Position numbers and translations under genes: made by a program. A stretch of DNA of 64,000 nucleotides from Nocardia arizonensis. Lineage in GTDB: Bacteria; Actinomycetota; Actinomycetes; Mycobacteriales; Mycobacteriaceae. The notes under the pieces are model-generated. The model made no database searches, was not told the origin of the DNA, and saw only the letters and a program-made list of their open reading frames with translations. Shown here piece after piece: positions 44,712 to 53,603 of the stretch. The DNA lies in assembly GCF_001310275.1 (NCBI RefSeq), contig NZ_LGYZ01000067.1:62001-126000 (forward strand). The letters run 5' to 3'. Position 1 is the stretch's first letter, and each line of letters starts with the position of its first letter.

Positions 44712-46136
44712 TCACACCGGCAGCAGCCGGGACACCACCTCGGTCAATTGTCGGGCAGAACGGCATTCGTGCATCTCGATGACTTCGCGATAGCGATCGG
44801 CCGCGGAATCGCCGGAGCCCCATTGATTCACCGGTTCGGGATTGAGCCAGTGCGCGTGTTTGGCCACACCGACCAGCGACCGCAGGGTGGCCAGTTCGGG
44901 ATCGCGGTAATTCGTCCTGGCGTCGCCGAGAATGAGCAGCGAACTGCGACTGGTCACCGCCTCCGGGAATTCGGCGGCGAAGGTGGTCAGCGCAGTGCCG
45001 TAATCGGAGTGGCCGTCGTAGCCCACCACATCGGATTCGGTGAAGATCCTGGTCATGGCGCTGTCGAGTTGGGTGTGCGGATCGAAGAATTCGGTGACCT
45101 CGGCGGTGCGGTCGACGAAGGCGAAGATGCGCACCCGCGAGAACTGTTCGCGCAGCGCGCTCACCAGCAGCAGCGTGAAGTTGCTGAATCCGGCCACCGA
45201 ACCCGAGACGTCGCACAGCAGTACGAGTTCGGGGCGACCGGGGCGCGGTTTGCGATTGACCAGATCGATGGGAACGCCGCCGGTGGACATGGATTTGCGC
45301 AAGGTCCGGCGCAGATCGATCTCCCCGCGGCGGGAATGCCTGCGCCGCACCGCGAGCCGCGAGGCCAGTATCCGTGCCAGACGCTGACTGCTGCGGCGCA
45401 GCTCGACCAGTTCCCGTTCGGAGGCGCGCAGGAAATCCACGTCCTCGGCCTGGCGGGCGACGCCGTATCCGGCGACGCGTTCGCGCCCGATCCGTTCGGC
45501 CACCCGCCTGCGGGTCTCGGCCTCGACGGTGGCGCGAAAGGCGTCGATGCGACCGCGGGCGGCGCGGCGGGCGATCTCGGCATCGAACTCGCTGGTGTCC
45601 GGGCCCGCGGCGAGTCCGGCCAGGATGCGGGCAAGCAGGGTCTGCGGCTGGACCTCCTTGAGCGCTTGATATGCCGAGAAGGACGGCCCGCGCGCGGACT
45701 GGTACTGCCCGAGTTGTTCGACCAACTGCGCGGCGAGCTGTTCGAGCAGGGCGGCGGCGTCGTCGCGGGCAAGCAGATCGGCGATCAGATCGCGCAACGC
45801 CGGTATATCGACCTGACCGGTCGGCCTGCGTGGAATCTCGACCTCTTCGTACGCGGCCCGCCGCTCGCCGATCGCCACCGGGAACCACAGGTCGAACAGC
45901 CCGTCGAAGGTCGCGCGATGGGTGGTGCGGCGCAGCAGCGAGCAAGCGAGCCCCTCGCGCAGCACTTCCCGGTCCAATAGGTCGAGCACGGTCACCACCC
46001 GGCCCGCGTCCACGGTCTCCGAGGGCCCGACCGGTATGCCGCGGGCCCGCAGCGCCTCCACGAATCCGACGAGATGACCGGGCAGCCCGTGCGGCGCGTC
46101 CAGTGACACGGTCTCGCCGCCCGATCCGGTGACCAC
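44712..46136 (-). CDS. VWA domain (CoxE-like) protein, MoxR partner
   Basis: A 474-residue cytoplasmic protein. The C-terminal von Willebrand A domain has the metal-site motif LLCDVSGSVAGFSN (DxSxS) and the later Thr/Asp positions in DGHSDYGTAL and LLILGDARTNYRD. The helical N-terminal ~250 residues include ARRAARGRIDAF and RRHSRRGEIDLRRTLR, typical of CoxE-like proteins. Paired MoxR-VWA systems remodel or load metal centres onto target enzymes. It starts at GTG 46136, two bases after the moxR-like stop. Corresponds to Rv2425c. Confidence 0.88.
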   Translation of the reverse strand: MVTGSGGETVSLDAPHGLPGHLVGFVEALRARGIPVGPSETVDAGRVVTVLDLLDREVLREGLACSLLRRTTHRATFDGLFDLWFPVAIGERRAAYEEVEIPRRPTGQVDIPALRDLIADLLARDDAAALLEQLAAQLVEQLGQYQSARGPSFSAYQALKEVQPQTLLARILAGLAAGPDTSEFDAEIARRAARGRIDAFRATVEAETRRRVAERIGRERVAGYGVARQAEDVDFLRASERELVELRRSSQRLARILASRLAVRRRHSRRGEIDLRRTLRKSMSTGGVPIDLVNRKPRPGRPELVLLCDVSGSVAGFSNFTLLLVSALREQFSRVRIFAFVDRTAEVTEFFDPHTQLDSAMTRIFTESDVVGYDGHSDYGTALTTFAAEFPEAVTSRSSLLILGDARTNYRDPELATLRSLVGVAKHAHWLNPEPVNQWGSGDSAADRYREVIEMHECRSARQLTEVVSRLLPV

Positions 46137-46138
46137 GG

Positions 46139-47023
46139 CTAGGCCAACTTCAACTCGGTCAGCGCCCGCTGATGGTCACTGCGGTGTTTGAGCACCACGC
46201 CGAGGGTGGCGCGCACCGTGCTGTCGTCCAGATCGCGCAGTCCGAGCGCGAGCAGCGTACGGCCCCAGTCGATGGATTCGGCGACCGAGGGCAGCTTCTT
46301 CAACTGCATACCGCGCAGCACGTGCACGATTCGCACCAGCTGCGCCGCCACCGCGGCCGACAGCTCCGGCACCCGGCTCGCCAGGATGCGACGCTCGAGT
46401 TCCTCGTCCGGGAAGTCCAGGTGCAGGTACAGGCAGCGCCGTTTGAGCGCCTCGGACAGTTCGCGGGTCGCGTTGGAGGTGAGCACGACGAAGGGGCGGC
46501 GCTGGGCGGTGATCGTGCCGAGTTCGGGCACGGTGACCGCGAAATCGCTGAGCACCTCGAGTAGCAGTCCCTCGATCTCGACATCGGCCTTGTCGGTTTC
46601 GTCGATGAGCAGGACCGTCGGGTCGGTGCGGCGGATCGCGGTCAGCAGCGGGCGCGACAGCAGGAATTCCTCGGTGAACACGTCGGCCTTGGTCTCGGCC
46701 CAGTCGTTCTCGCTGGATGCCTGGATGCGCAGGATCTGCTTGGCGTGGTTCCACTCGTAGAGGGCGCGGGCCTCGTCGACACCCTCGTAGCACTGCAACC
46801 GCACCAGTTCCGCGCCCGCGGTCTCGGCGACCGCGCGGGCCAGTTCGGTCTTGCCGACCCCGGCCGGTCCCTCGATGAGCAGCGGTTTACCGAGCCGGTC
46901 AGCGAGGAATACCGAGGTGGCGGTGCCCTTGTCGGCGAGGTAGCCGGTGGTGGCCAGCCGCTCGACCACATCGTCGACCGAGCCGAAGATCGGCTCCTGG
47001 GTCGCGCTCTGCTGCGAAGCCAC
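46139..47023 (-). CDS. MoxR-family AAA+ ATPase
   Basis: A 294-residue ATPase with Walker A GPAGVGKTELARA (about 53-65), Walker B VLLIDETDKAD, sensor 1 VLTSNATREL and the arginine finger in ALKRRCLYLHLDFPDEE. It likely forms a hexamer working with the VWA protein encoded two bases downstream. Start GTG 47023 has AAGGA six bases upstream. proA ends 21 bases before it, so the three genes may be co-transcribed. Corresponds to Rv2426c. Confidence 0.92.
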   Translation of the reverse strand: MASQQSATQEPIFGSVDDVVERLATTGYLADKGTATSVFLADRLGKPLLIEGPAGVGKTELARAVAETAGAELVRLQCYEGVDEARALYEWNHAKQILRIQASSENDWAETKADVFTEEFLLSRPLLTAIRRTDPTVLLIDETDKADVEIEGLLLEVLSDFAVTVPELGTITAQRRPFVVLTSNATRELSEALKRRCLYLHLDFPDEELERRILASRVPELSAAVAAQLVRIVHVLRGMQLKKLPSVAESIDWGRTLLALGLRDLDDSTVRATLGVVLKHRSDHQRALTELKLA

Positions 47024-47044
47024 GTCGTATCCTTCTCTCTTAGA

Positions 47045-48310
47045 TCACGCGGGCCGGATCTGACCTTCGCCCCACACGATCCATTTTGTCGAAGTGAGCT
47101 CCGGCAGCGCCATAGGGCCGCGGGCGTGCAGCTTCTGGGTGGAGATGCCGATCTCGGCGCCGAATCCGAACTGCTCGCCGTCGGTGAAGGCGGTCGAGGC
47201 GTTGACCATGACCGCCGCGGCGTCGACGCGACCGGTGAATTCCCGGGCCGCGGCCAGGTCAGCGGTGACGATGGCCTCGGTATGGCCGGTGCCCCACGTC
47301 TCGATGTGCGCGACGGCGGCGTCCAGATCCGCGACGATCGCGAGCGCGATATCGAGGCTGAGATATTCCTCACCCCAGTCCCGGTCGTCGGCGGGAACGA
47401 GGCCGGGCAGGTCGCCGTGCACGGTGACCCCGTGCCGTTCCAGCGCCTCGATCAGCCGCGGCACGGCGACCGTGGCGATGGCGTCATCGATCAGCACCGT
47501 CTCGGCGGCATTGCAGACGCTTGGCCTGCGGGTCTTGGCGTTGATCAGGATCTGCTCGGCCATATCCAGATCGGCGGCGGCGTGCACGTAGATGTGGCAG
47601 TTGCCGGTGCCGGTCTCGATGGTCGGCACCGTGGCGTCGCGGACCACGGCATTGATCAGGCCCGCGCCTCCGCGCGGAATCACCACGTCGACCAAGCCGC
47701 GCGCCTGGATCAGATGGGTCACGCTTGACCGGTCGGCGCTCGGCAGCAACTGCACCGCGTCGGCGGGTACGCCCTGGGCGGCGAGTGCATCGCGCAGCAC
47801 GGCGACCAACGCGGCATTGGAATGCGCGGCCGAGGACGACCCGCGCAACAGGGCGGCGTTGCCGGATTTCAGGGCAAGACCGAAGGCGTCGACGGTGACG
47901 TTCGGGCGGGCCTCGTAGACCATGCCGACGACACCGAGCGGCACCCGCACCTGCCGGATCTCGAGACCATTGGGCAGCGTGGAACCGCGCACCACCGTGC
48001 CGATGGGGTCGGGTAGGCCCGCGACCTGGCGCAGACCCGAGGCGATGCCGTCGATACGAGCCTTGGTCAGCCGCAGCCGGTCGAGCAGCGCCTCCTCGGT
48101 GCCCGCGGCCTGCGCGGTCGCGATGTCATCGACATTGGCGGCCAGCACGGTGTCGGCGGCGGCGAGCAGCGCGTCGGCGGCGGCATGCAGCGCGTCGTTC
48201 TTCTGCGCGGCGGTGAGCCGGGCGAGGGCCCGGGACGCGACACGAGCCCGGCGCGCGGCCCCGTGCACCGCCTCACGGGTATCGGACTCGGTCGTCGTTG
48301 CTGCCGTCAT
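47045..48310 (-). CDS. proA: Glutamate-5-semialdehyde dehydrogenase (gamma-glutamyl phosphate reductase)
   Basis: A 421-residue enzyme of proline synthesis that reduces gamma-glutamyl phosphate with NADPH. The catalytic Cys lies in [35 protein letters not shown] and [15 protein letters not shown] are family signatures. It starts at ATG 48310, seven bases after TAGGCT, so a leaderless mRNA is likely. proB is not adjacent. Confidence 0.95.
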   Translation of the reverse strand: MTAATTTESDTREAVHGAARRARVASRALARLTAAQKNDALHAAADALLAAADTVLAANVDDIATAQAAGTEEALLDRLRLTKARIDGIASGLRQVAGLPDPIGTVVRGSTLPNGLEIRQVRVPLGVVGMVYEARPNVTVDAFGLALKSGNAALLRGSSSAAHSNAALVAVLRDALAAQGVPADAVQLLPSADRSSVTHLIQARGLVDVVIPRGGAGLINAVVRDATVPTIETGTGNCHIYVHAAADLDMAEQILINAKTRRPSVCNAAETVLIDDAIATVAVPRLIEALERHGVTVHGDLPGLVPADDRDWGEEYLSLDIALAIVADLDAAVAHIETWGTGHTEAIVTADLAAAREFTGRVDAAAVMVNASTAFTDGEQFGFGAEIGISTQKLHARGPMALPELTSTKWIVWGEGQIRPA

Positions 48311-48317
48311 ACCCGAC

Positions 48318-48323
48318 AGCCTA
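48318..48323 (-). promoter_or_regulatory. -10 box for leaderless proA
   Basis: TAGGCT on the minus strand, seven bases before ATG 48310. Confidence 0.5.
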
Positions 48324-48336
48324 CTGATCGGCCGTA

Positions 48337-48438
48337 CATCCCCCGCGCGCGCGTGCGGGGCTATGGGGCTATCCGGACGCGTTGTTCCCCCGCGCGCACG
48401 CACCCGCGCCGGGCACATCCCCCGCGCGCGTGTGGGGC
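48337..48438. repeat. Direct repeats forming GC hairpins between proA and rbsK
   Basis: ACATCCCCCGCGCGCG...GGGGCT occurs at 48337-48362 and again at 48415-48438; a partial copy lies at 48386-48409. Each full copy folds on itself (CCCC(G)C...G(C)GGGG with a CG-rich loop). They lie upstream of proA and rbsK, possibly as mRNA or DNA-binding elements. Confidence 0.55.
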
Positions 48439-48522
48439 TCGTCCGGGCCGTGCCCTTGGCCGGTGCCCCCTTGATCGGCGATGACCCGCGCCCCGCGTGC
48501 GATAGGGATAGCGTCGGCCGGT

Positions 48523-49401
48523 ATGACCACCGGACGCGACCTGCCGTCGATCGCCGTACTCGGCAGCATCAACATGGATCTGGTCACCACCACCGAGCAC
48601 CGCCCGCGACCGGGTGCGACGGTGCGCGGCACCGGGTTCGCCACCGTGCCCGGCGGCAAGGGCGCCAATCAGGCCGTCGCCGCGGCGCGGGCGGGCGCGC
48701 GGGTCGATTTCGTCGGCGCGGTGGGCGACGACGTCTTCGCGCCCGCACTGCGCGCGACGCTCACCGAGGCCGGGATCGGCATCGGTCACCTGCGCACCGA
48801 ACCCGGTCCCAGCGGAGTCGCCACCATCGTGGTGGACGGCGACGGGGAGAACAGCATCATCGTGGTCGGCGGCGCCAACGCCGCGCTCACCGAACTCGGC
48901 GCGGCGGATCTCGCGGTCATCGCCGCCGCAGATATCCTGCTGTGCCAGTTGGAGATTCCCCTCGACACGGTGGCGGCCGGAATAGCGCACGCGGCGGCGC
49001 ACGCGACCACCGTCGTGCTCAATCCGTCACCGGTGGCCGCACTGCCCGCCGAAGTGTGGGCCGATGTGGATGTGGCCGTGGTCAATTCGGGTGAGGCGCG
49101 CGAACTCGGCGCGGCACTCGCGGGGGTGGCGCACGTGGTGACCACGCTGGGCGGTGACGGCGCGCGGTACCGCGGACCGGACGGTCTGGTCATTGCTCGG
49201 CCGAGTTTTCGGGTCGAGGTGGTCGACACCACCGGTGCGGGTGACAGTTTCACCGGCGCGCTGGCCGCCGCCTGGCATCGCGGACCCGAGGCGGCACTGG
49301 AGTACGCCTGCGCGGCCGGGGCATTGGCCACAACGACACTCGGCGCGAGCCGCTCGATCCCGACGGCCGCGGCCATCGACTCGCTACTCGGCCGCTCCTG
49401 A
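48523..49401 (+). CDS. rbsK: Ribokinase (PfkB family)
   Basis: A 292-residue sugar kinase phosphorylating ribose at O5. It carries PfkB signature 1 in [18 protein letters not shown] and signature 2 in [17 protein letters not shown], which contains the catalytic Asp and anion hole. GSINMDLV begins the substrate site. ATG 48523 follows TAGCGT by eight bases; the frame extends to 48481 but that start precedes the -10 box. No ribose transporter is adjacent. Confidence 0.88.
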   Translation: MTTGRDLPSIAVLGSINMDLVTTTEHRPRPGATVRGTGFATVPGGKGANQAVAAARAGARVDFVGAVGDDVFAPALRATLTEAGIGIGHLRTEPGPSGVATIVVDGDGENSIIVVGGANAALTELGAADLAVIAAADILLCQLEIPLDTVAAGIAHAAAHATTVVLNPSPVAALPAEVWADVDVAVVNSGEARELGAALAGVAHVVTTLGGDGARYRGPDGLVIARPSFRVEVVDTTGAGDSFTGALAAAWHRGPEAALEYACAAGALATTTLGASRSIPTAAAIDSLLGRS

Positions 49402-49528
49402 GCCTCGCGCGCGATGCCGCCGAAGGAGCCCGCGCGTTCGACGGAAGCGCCGCGCGCCACGCGCCACGGTGGTTGAATCAGCACGATGTGTGCTCTCGGA
49501 TAGCTATATCCAGTGAAGGGAGTTCTAC

Positions 49529-50722
49529 GTGATTCCCACTGTCGCGGAGCAGGTGCAGTTCCGGGTCGACCGTTTCCAGTACGGCCGGGTGGTCGGCGAA
49601 TGGGGCGGCAGGCACGTCGCGCACGGCCGCACACCGGGGCCCGACGCCGTACTGCTGAATCAGGATGACTACCTACGCATCTCCGGGGACGACCGCATCG
49701 CGCGAGCGATCGGCGACGCCGTGGCCGCACCGCCGGACACCTCGGCCAAACCCGCGTTGGAACGCGCGTTGGCCGACCATATGCGAGCGCCCGCGGGAGT
49801 GCTCTGTCAATCCGGCTGGCAGGCGAATATCGGGCTGTTGCAGACGATCGCCGATCCACGCACCCCGGTGTACATCGACGGTCTCGCGCACATGTCGCTG
49901 TGGCAGGGCGCGAAGGTCGCGGGCGCGCCCCTGCATCCGTTCCGCCACAATTTCCCCGCCGATCTGCGCGAGAAGATCCGCACCTACGGTCCGGGCGTCA
50001 TCGTGGTCGAGGCCATGTACGGTGGCACCGGCAGTCGCAGCCCGCTAGCACAACTGTGCGACGTGGCCGAACAGACCGGAAGTCTGCTGGTGGTGGACGA
50101 ATCGCACACCCTAGGCACCGACGGGCCGCTCGGCGCGGGCGGTGTGGTCGCACTCGGACTCGCCGAGCGGGTGCCCTTCCGCACCGCGAGTCTGTCCAAG
50201 GCGATGGCGGGCCGCGCCGGATTCGTCTGCGTCAACGGCACCGACTTCGTCGACTACTTCACGATGGAGTCCTATCCGACGGTCTTCTCCACCGATCCGC
50301 TGCCGCACGAGATCGCCGGACTGGCCGCGGCACTGGATATCGTGCGCGCCGACGACTGGCGGCGGGAGCGACTGCGCGAGGTGTCGGGACAGGTCCGCAC
50401 CGCGCTCGCCGCGATGGGCTTCGAGATCGGCGCGGTGGCCTCCCCGTTGATCGCCCTGCCCGGCGGACCCGACCAGCGGGCCATCGCCATCCGCGATTTC
50501 CTCGAGGAGCGCGGCGTATTCGGCACCGTGCTGTGCCCGCCGTCGACCCCGCGGCACCGGACCCTGATCCGCTTCGCCCTGCACGCGGGTCTGTCCGATG
50601 TCGACGTCGAGCGGATCGTTCTCGCCTGCGAGCAGGTGCGCGAAACCTTCGGCACCGTGCCGCCCGCACCGATCGCGCCGCGCGCCGACCTACCGGTCGC
50701 CGCCGGTCGGGCGGCACGCTGA
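49529..50722 (+). CDS. CqsA-type alpha-hydroxyketone autoinducer synthase homologue
   Basis: A 397-residue PLP enzyme of the alpha-oxoamine synthase family. The PLP lysine is Lys224 in TASLSKAMAGRAG; Asp190 and His193 lie in VVDESHTLGTDGP. Segments such as LCQSGWQANIGLLQTI, VYIDGLAHMSLWQGAKV and HPFRHN match Vibrio CqsA as I remember it more closely than BioF, KBL or SPT. CqsA condenses an acyl-CoA with an amino donor such as S-adenosylmethionine to make CAI-1-type signals. The start GTG 49529 has AAGGGAG six bases upstream. No CqsS-type sensor gene is in the window. Confidence 0.82.
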   Translation: MIPTVAEQVQFRVDRFQYGRVVGEWGGRHVAHGRTPGPDAVLLNQDDYLRISGDDRIARAIGDAVAAPPDTSAKPALERALADHMRAPAGVLCQSGWQANIGLLQTIADPRTPVYIDGLAHMSLWQGAKVAGAPLHPFRHNFPADLREKIRTYGPGVIVVEAMYGGTGSRSPLAQLCDVAEQTGSLLVVDESHTLGTDGPLGAGGVVALGLAERVPFRTASLSKAMAGRAGFVCVNGTDFVDYFTMESYPTVFSTDPLPHEIAGLAAALDIVRADDWRRERLREVSGQVRTALAAMGFEIGAVASPLIALPGGPDQRAIAIRDFLEERGVFGTVLCPPSTPRHRTLIRFALHAGLSDVDVERIVLACEQVRETFGTVPPAPIAPRADLPVAAGRAAR

Positions 50723-50816
50723 ACGCGCCGCGCGACACGCGAACGGACCGGCGCGCGAAGCGTATTCGATCGCGGCTGCCGGTCGCGAGCCGGTGCGCCG
50801 CCTATCGTTGACGACC

Positions 50817-52166
50817 ATGCCGACCACCCCGGAGTGCATCCCCGACCACGACGCCTCGATCGGTCACGTCGACGCGGAGATGATCGCACTGTCGTTCGTC
50901 GACAACGCGGGCATCACCCGGGTCAAGACGGTGCCCGCCGCGCGGTTGACCCGCGCGGCGCGCTTCGGTGTCGGGGTTTCGCCCTGTTTCGAGACCTTCA
51001 CCTTCGACGACGTGATGTCGATGGGACGGTATCTGGGCGGCCCGGACGGCGACCTGCGGATCATCCCGGATCTCGGCGCACTCACGGTGCTGGCGTGCCA
51101 GCCGGGGTGGGCGTGGGCGCCCGCCGACAAGTACGTCCAGGAGGGCGACCGATTCGTCGGATGCCAACGCGCGTTCGCGGCGCGGCAGGTCGAGGCGGCG
51201 CGGGCGGCCGGACTGCGGCTGTCCATGGCATTCGAAACCGAGTGGTCGCTCGGCATGGCCGGTACGAGCGACTTCGTCCCCGCCTTCTACGGCCCCGCCT
51301 ACGGCATCACCCGACTCGGATCGGTCGCGGGCTACGCCCTGGATCTGGTGGCGACACTTGGCAGGCAGGGTCTCACGGTCGAGCAGTTCCATCCGGAATA
51401 CGCACTTGCGCAACTGGAATTGTCGCTGGCCCCGGATGGTCCGGTAGCGGCGGCCGACGCCGTGGTCCTGCTGCGGCACACCATCCGCCAGGTGAGCGCG
51501 GACGCGGGCAGGCGCGCCAGTTTCGCCCCCTGTGTGGAAGCCGAGGGCACGGGTTCCGGCGCGCACCTGCACTTCTCGGTGCACACCGCCGAGGGATCGC
51601 TGTTCGCGGGCGGCCCCGGCCCCTACGGCATGCACGCGCGCGGCGCGGCCTTCCTGGCGGGAGTGCTGCGGGAACTGCCCGCCCTGGTCGCGGTCGGAGC
51701 GGGCAATCCCGCGTCGTTCCTGCGTATGCGTCCCTCCCGGTGGGCGGGGGTCTGGCAGTGCTGGGGACGCGAAACACGCGAGGCGGCACTGCGTTTCGTG
51801 ACCGGAGTGCGCGGCACCGAGGAATGGGCGGCCAATGCCGAGATCAAATGCTTCGACGCCACCGGCAATCCGTATCTGATCGTCGGCGCGGTGATCGCCG
51901 CCGGACTCGCGGGTATCGCCGACGACCTGCGCCTGCCCGCCGAGATCACCGGCGATCCGGCGGACCTCGACCCCGACTCCGCGGTCCCGCGACTGCCCAC
52001 CGGCCCGGCCGAGGCCGCGGCACACCTGGCCGACTCCGCGGTGCTGGCCGCGGCGATGGGGCCGGAACTGCACGACGCGCTGGTGACCGTGCGGCGCGCG
52101 GAGGCGCGGCGCTGCGACGGGGCGACACCGCGCGAGCTGGTGGAACAGACCCTGTGGCGATTCTGA
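50817..52166 (+). CDS. Glutamine synthetase family protein (substrate unknown)
   Basis: A 449-residue enzyme of the glutamine synthetase fold. The N-terminal beta-grasp domain is about 1-110; catalytic motifs include EQFHPEYALAQLELSLA (metal-binding Glu and Gln), GTGSGAHLHFSVHT, and NPASFLRMRP with the ATP/glutamate-binding Arg. NAEIKCFDATGNPYL replaces the usual R-x-E-x-R-x-P-D block. It is shorter than GlnA1 and lacks the adenylylation-site motif, so it probably ligates glutamate to another amine. TATCGT lies eight bases before ATG 50817. It follows the CqsA-type gene by 94 bases. Confidence 0.8.
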   Translation: MPTTPECIPDHDASIGHVDAEMIALSFVDNAGITRVKTVPAARLTRAARFGVGVSPCFETFTFDDVMSMGRYLGGPDGDLRIIPDLGALTVLACQPGWAWAPADKYVQEGDRFVGCQRAFAARQVEAARAAGLRLSMAFETEWSLGMAGTSDFVPAFYGPAYGITRLGSVAGYALDLVATLGRQGLTVEQFHPEYALAQLELSLAPDGPVAAADAVVLLRHTIRQVSADAGRRASFAPCVEAEGTGSGAHLHFSVHTAEGSLFAGGPGPYGMHARGAAFLAGVLRELPALVAVGAGNPASFLRMRPSRWAGVWQCWGRETREAALRFVTGVRGTEEWAANAEIKCFDATGNPYLIVGAVIAAGLAGIADDLRLPAEITGDPADLDPDSAVPRLPTGPAEAAAHLADSAVLAAAMGPELHDALVTVRRAEARRCDGATPRELVEQTLWRF

Positions 52167-52328
52167 GGTGATCACCGACGCGTGCCGGAGCGCCGGTCGC
52201 GGCGGCGGCCTCCGGTAACGCCGAGCGCGTCTACCCCCGCGCCCGCGGCCGTCCGAGCGAAATTCGGATGCGCGGCGACCGTCCGGCTTTCTACCGTGGA
52301 CGGGGTAGGAGATCGAAAGGATCGAACG

Positions 52329-53552
52329 ATGTTTCCCGTCGAGTTGCCCGGTACCCGGGCGCGGACGCTGATGTGGGCCAACGAGCACGAGATCGAACCC
52401 GCCGCGGTGCGGCAGCTTCGCAATATCGCGCAACTCGAATGGGTACACGGCGTGCGCGTGATGCCGGATGTGCACCTCGGCAAGGGCGCGACGGTCGGTT
52501 CGGTCATCGCCATGCGCGACGCGGTCGCCCCCGCGGCCGTCGGCGTCGATATCGGCTGCGGTATGGAGAGCGTGAAGACCGACCTCACCGCCGCCGATCT
52601 GCCCGACGACCTGCGCTCGCTGCGCCGGCGGATCGAGGCGGCCGTACCCGTCGGCTTCCAGGCGCACCGCGAGCCGGTCGACGTGGCGAAGCTGAACGCG
52701 CGCTCGGGCGTCTCGCACGGCGAGTCGGCGCGCCGGGTCAACGGCTGGCAGCGCTTCTGGCAGTCCTTCGGCGCTCTGCACCCGGATGTGCAGAGCTTGC
52801 AGAGCAAGGCGGGTAAGCAGCTCGGGTCGCTCGGCGGCGGCAACCACTTCATCGAGGTGTGTCTGGACGAGCACGACGGGGTGTGGGTGCTGTTGCATTC
52901 CGGCAGCCGCAATATCGGCAAGGAACTCGCCGAGCGGCATATGGCCGTGGCGCGGACGCTGCCGCACAACCGCGATCTGCCCGACCGCGACCTGGCGGTG
53001 TTCGTCTCCGGCACCGCCGAGATGGACGCCTACCGGCGCGACCTGACCTGGGCGCAGGAGTACGCCGCGCGCAATCGCGCGGTCATGCTCGCCCTGGTCT
53101 GCGGTGCGATCCGGGACGAGTTCGGTGAGCGGGACGTGCGGTTCGAGGCCCCGATCTCCTGCCACCACAACTATGTGAGCGAGGAGGAGATCGACGGCGT
53201 GCCGATGCTGGTCACCCGCAAGGGCGCGGTGCGCGCGGGCGCGGGCGATCTCGCGCTGATCCCCGGCTCCATGGGCACCCGGTCCTACGTGGTGCGCGGT
53301 AAGGGAAATCCGGCCTCGTTCTGCTCGGCCTCGCACGGCGCGGGTCGGCGCATGAGCCGCAACGCCGCCAAGCGCCAGTTCACCGTGGCCGACCTCATCG
53401 CCCAGACCGCAGGGGTCGAGTCACGCAAGGACGCGGGCGTGGTCGACGAGATCCCGGGGGCGTACAAGGACATCGATGCCGTGGTCGATGCCCAGCGCGA
53501 CCTGGTCGACGTGGTGGCGACCCTGCGTCAGGTCCTGTGCGTGAAGGGCTGA
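52329..53552 (+). CDS. rtcB: RtcB-type RNA ligase
   Basis: A 407-residue 3'-phosphate RNA ligase that joins 2',3'-cyclic or 3'-phosphate ends to 5'-OH ends with GTP and Mn2+. Metal ligands lie in DIGCGMES (Cys), SLGGGNHFIEV (His) and LHSGSRNIG. The guanylylated His is in SASHGAGRRMSR. ATG 52329 has AAGGA eight bases upstream; the frame is open further upstream. No archease or rtcA/rtcR genes accompany it. Confidence 0.92.
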   Translation: MFPVELPGTRARTLMWANEHEIEPAAVRQLRNIAQLEWVHGVRVMPDVHLGKGATVGSVIAMRDAVAPAAVGVDIGCGMESVKTDLTAADLPDDLRSLRRRIEAAVPVGFQAHREPVDVAKLNARSGVSHGESARRVNGWQRFWQSFGALHPDVQSLQSKAGKQLGSLGGGNHFIEVCLDEHDGVWVLLHSGSRNIGKELAERHMAVARTLPHNRDLPDRDLAVFVSGTAEMDAYRRDLTWAQEYAARNRAVMLALVCGAIRDEFGERDVRFEAPISCHHNYVSEEEIDGVPMLVTRKGAVRAGAGDLALIPGSMGTRSYVVRGKGNPASFCSASHGAGRRMSRNAAKRQFTVADLIAQTAGVESRKDAGVVDEIPGAYKDIDAVVDAQRDLVDVVATLRQVLCVKG

Positions 53553-53603
53553 CCCGCTCCGGCCGGATCTCACCTGTCGGTCGGTTGCGGCACGATGGAC
53601 CCC

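Noticed and set aside
50802-53336. Very long open frame (over 800 codons) antisense to the glutamine-synthetase-like and rtcB genes
   Set aside because: The plus strand carries clear catalytic motifs over the same bases; the antisense product is low-complexity His/Arg/Gly-rich, typical of high-GC shadow frames.
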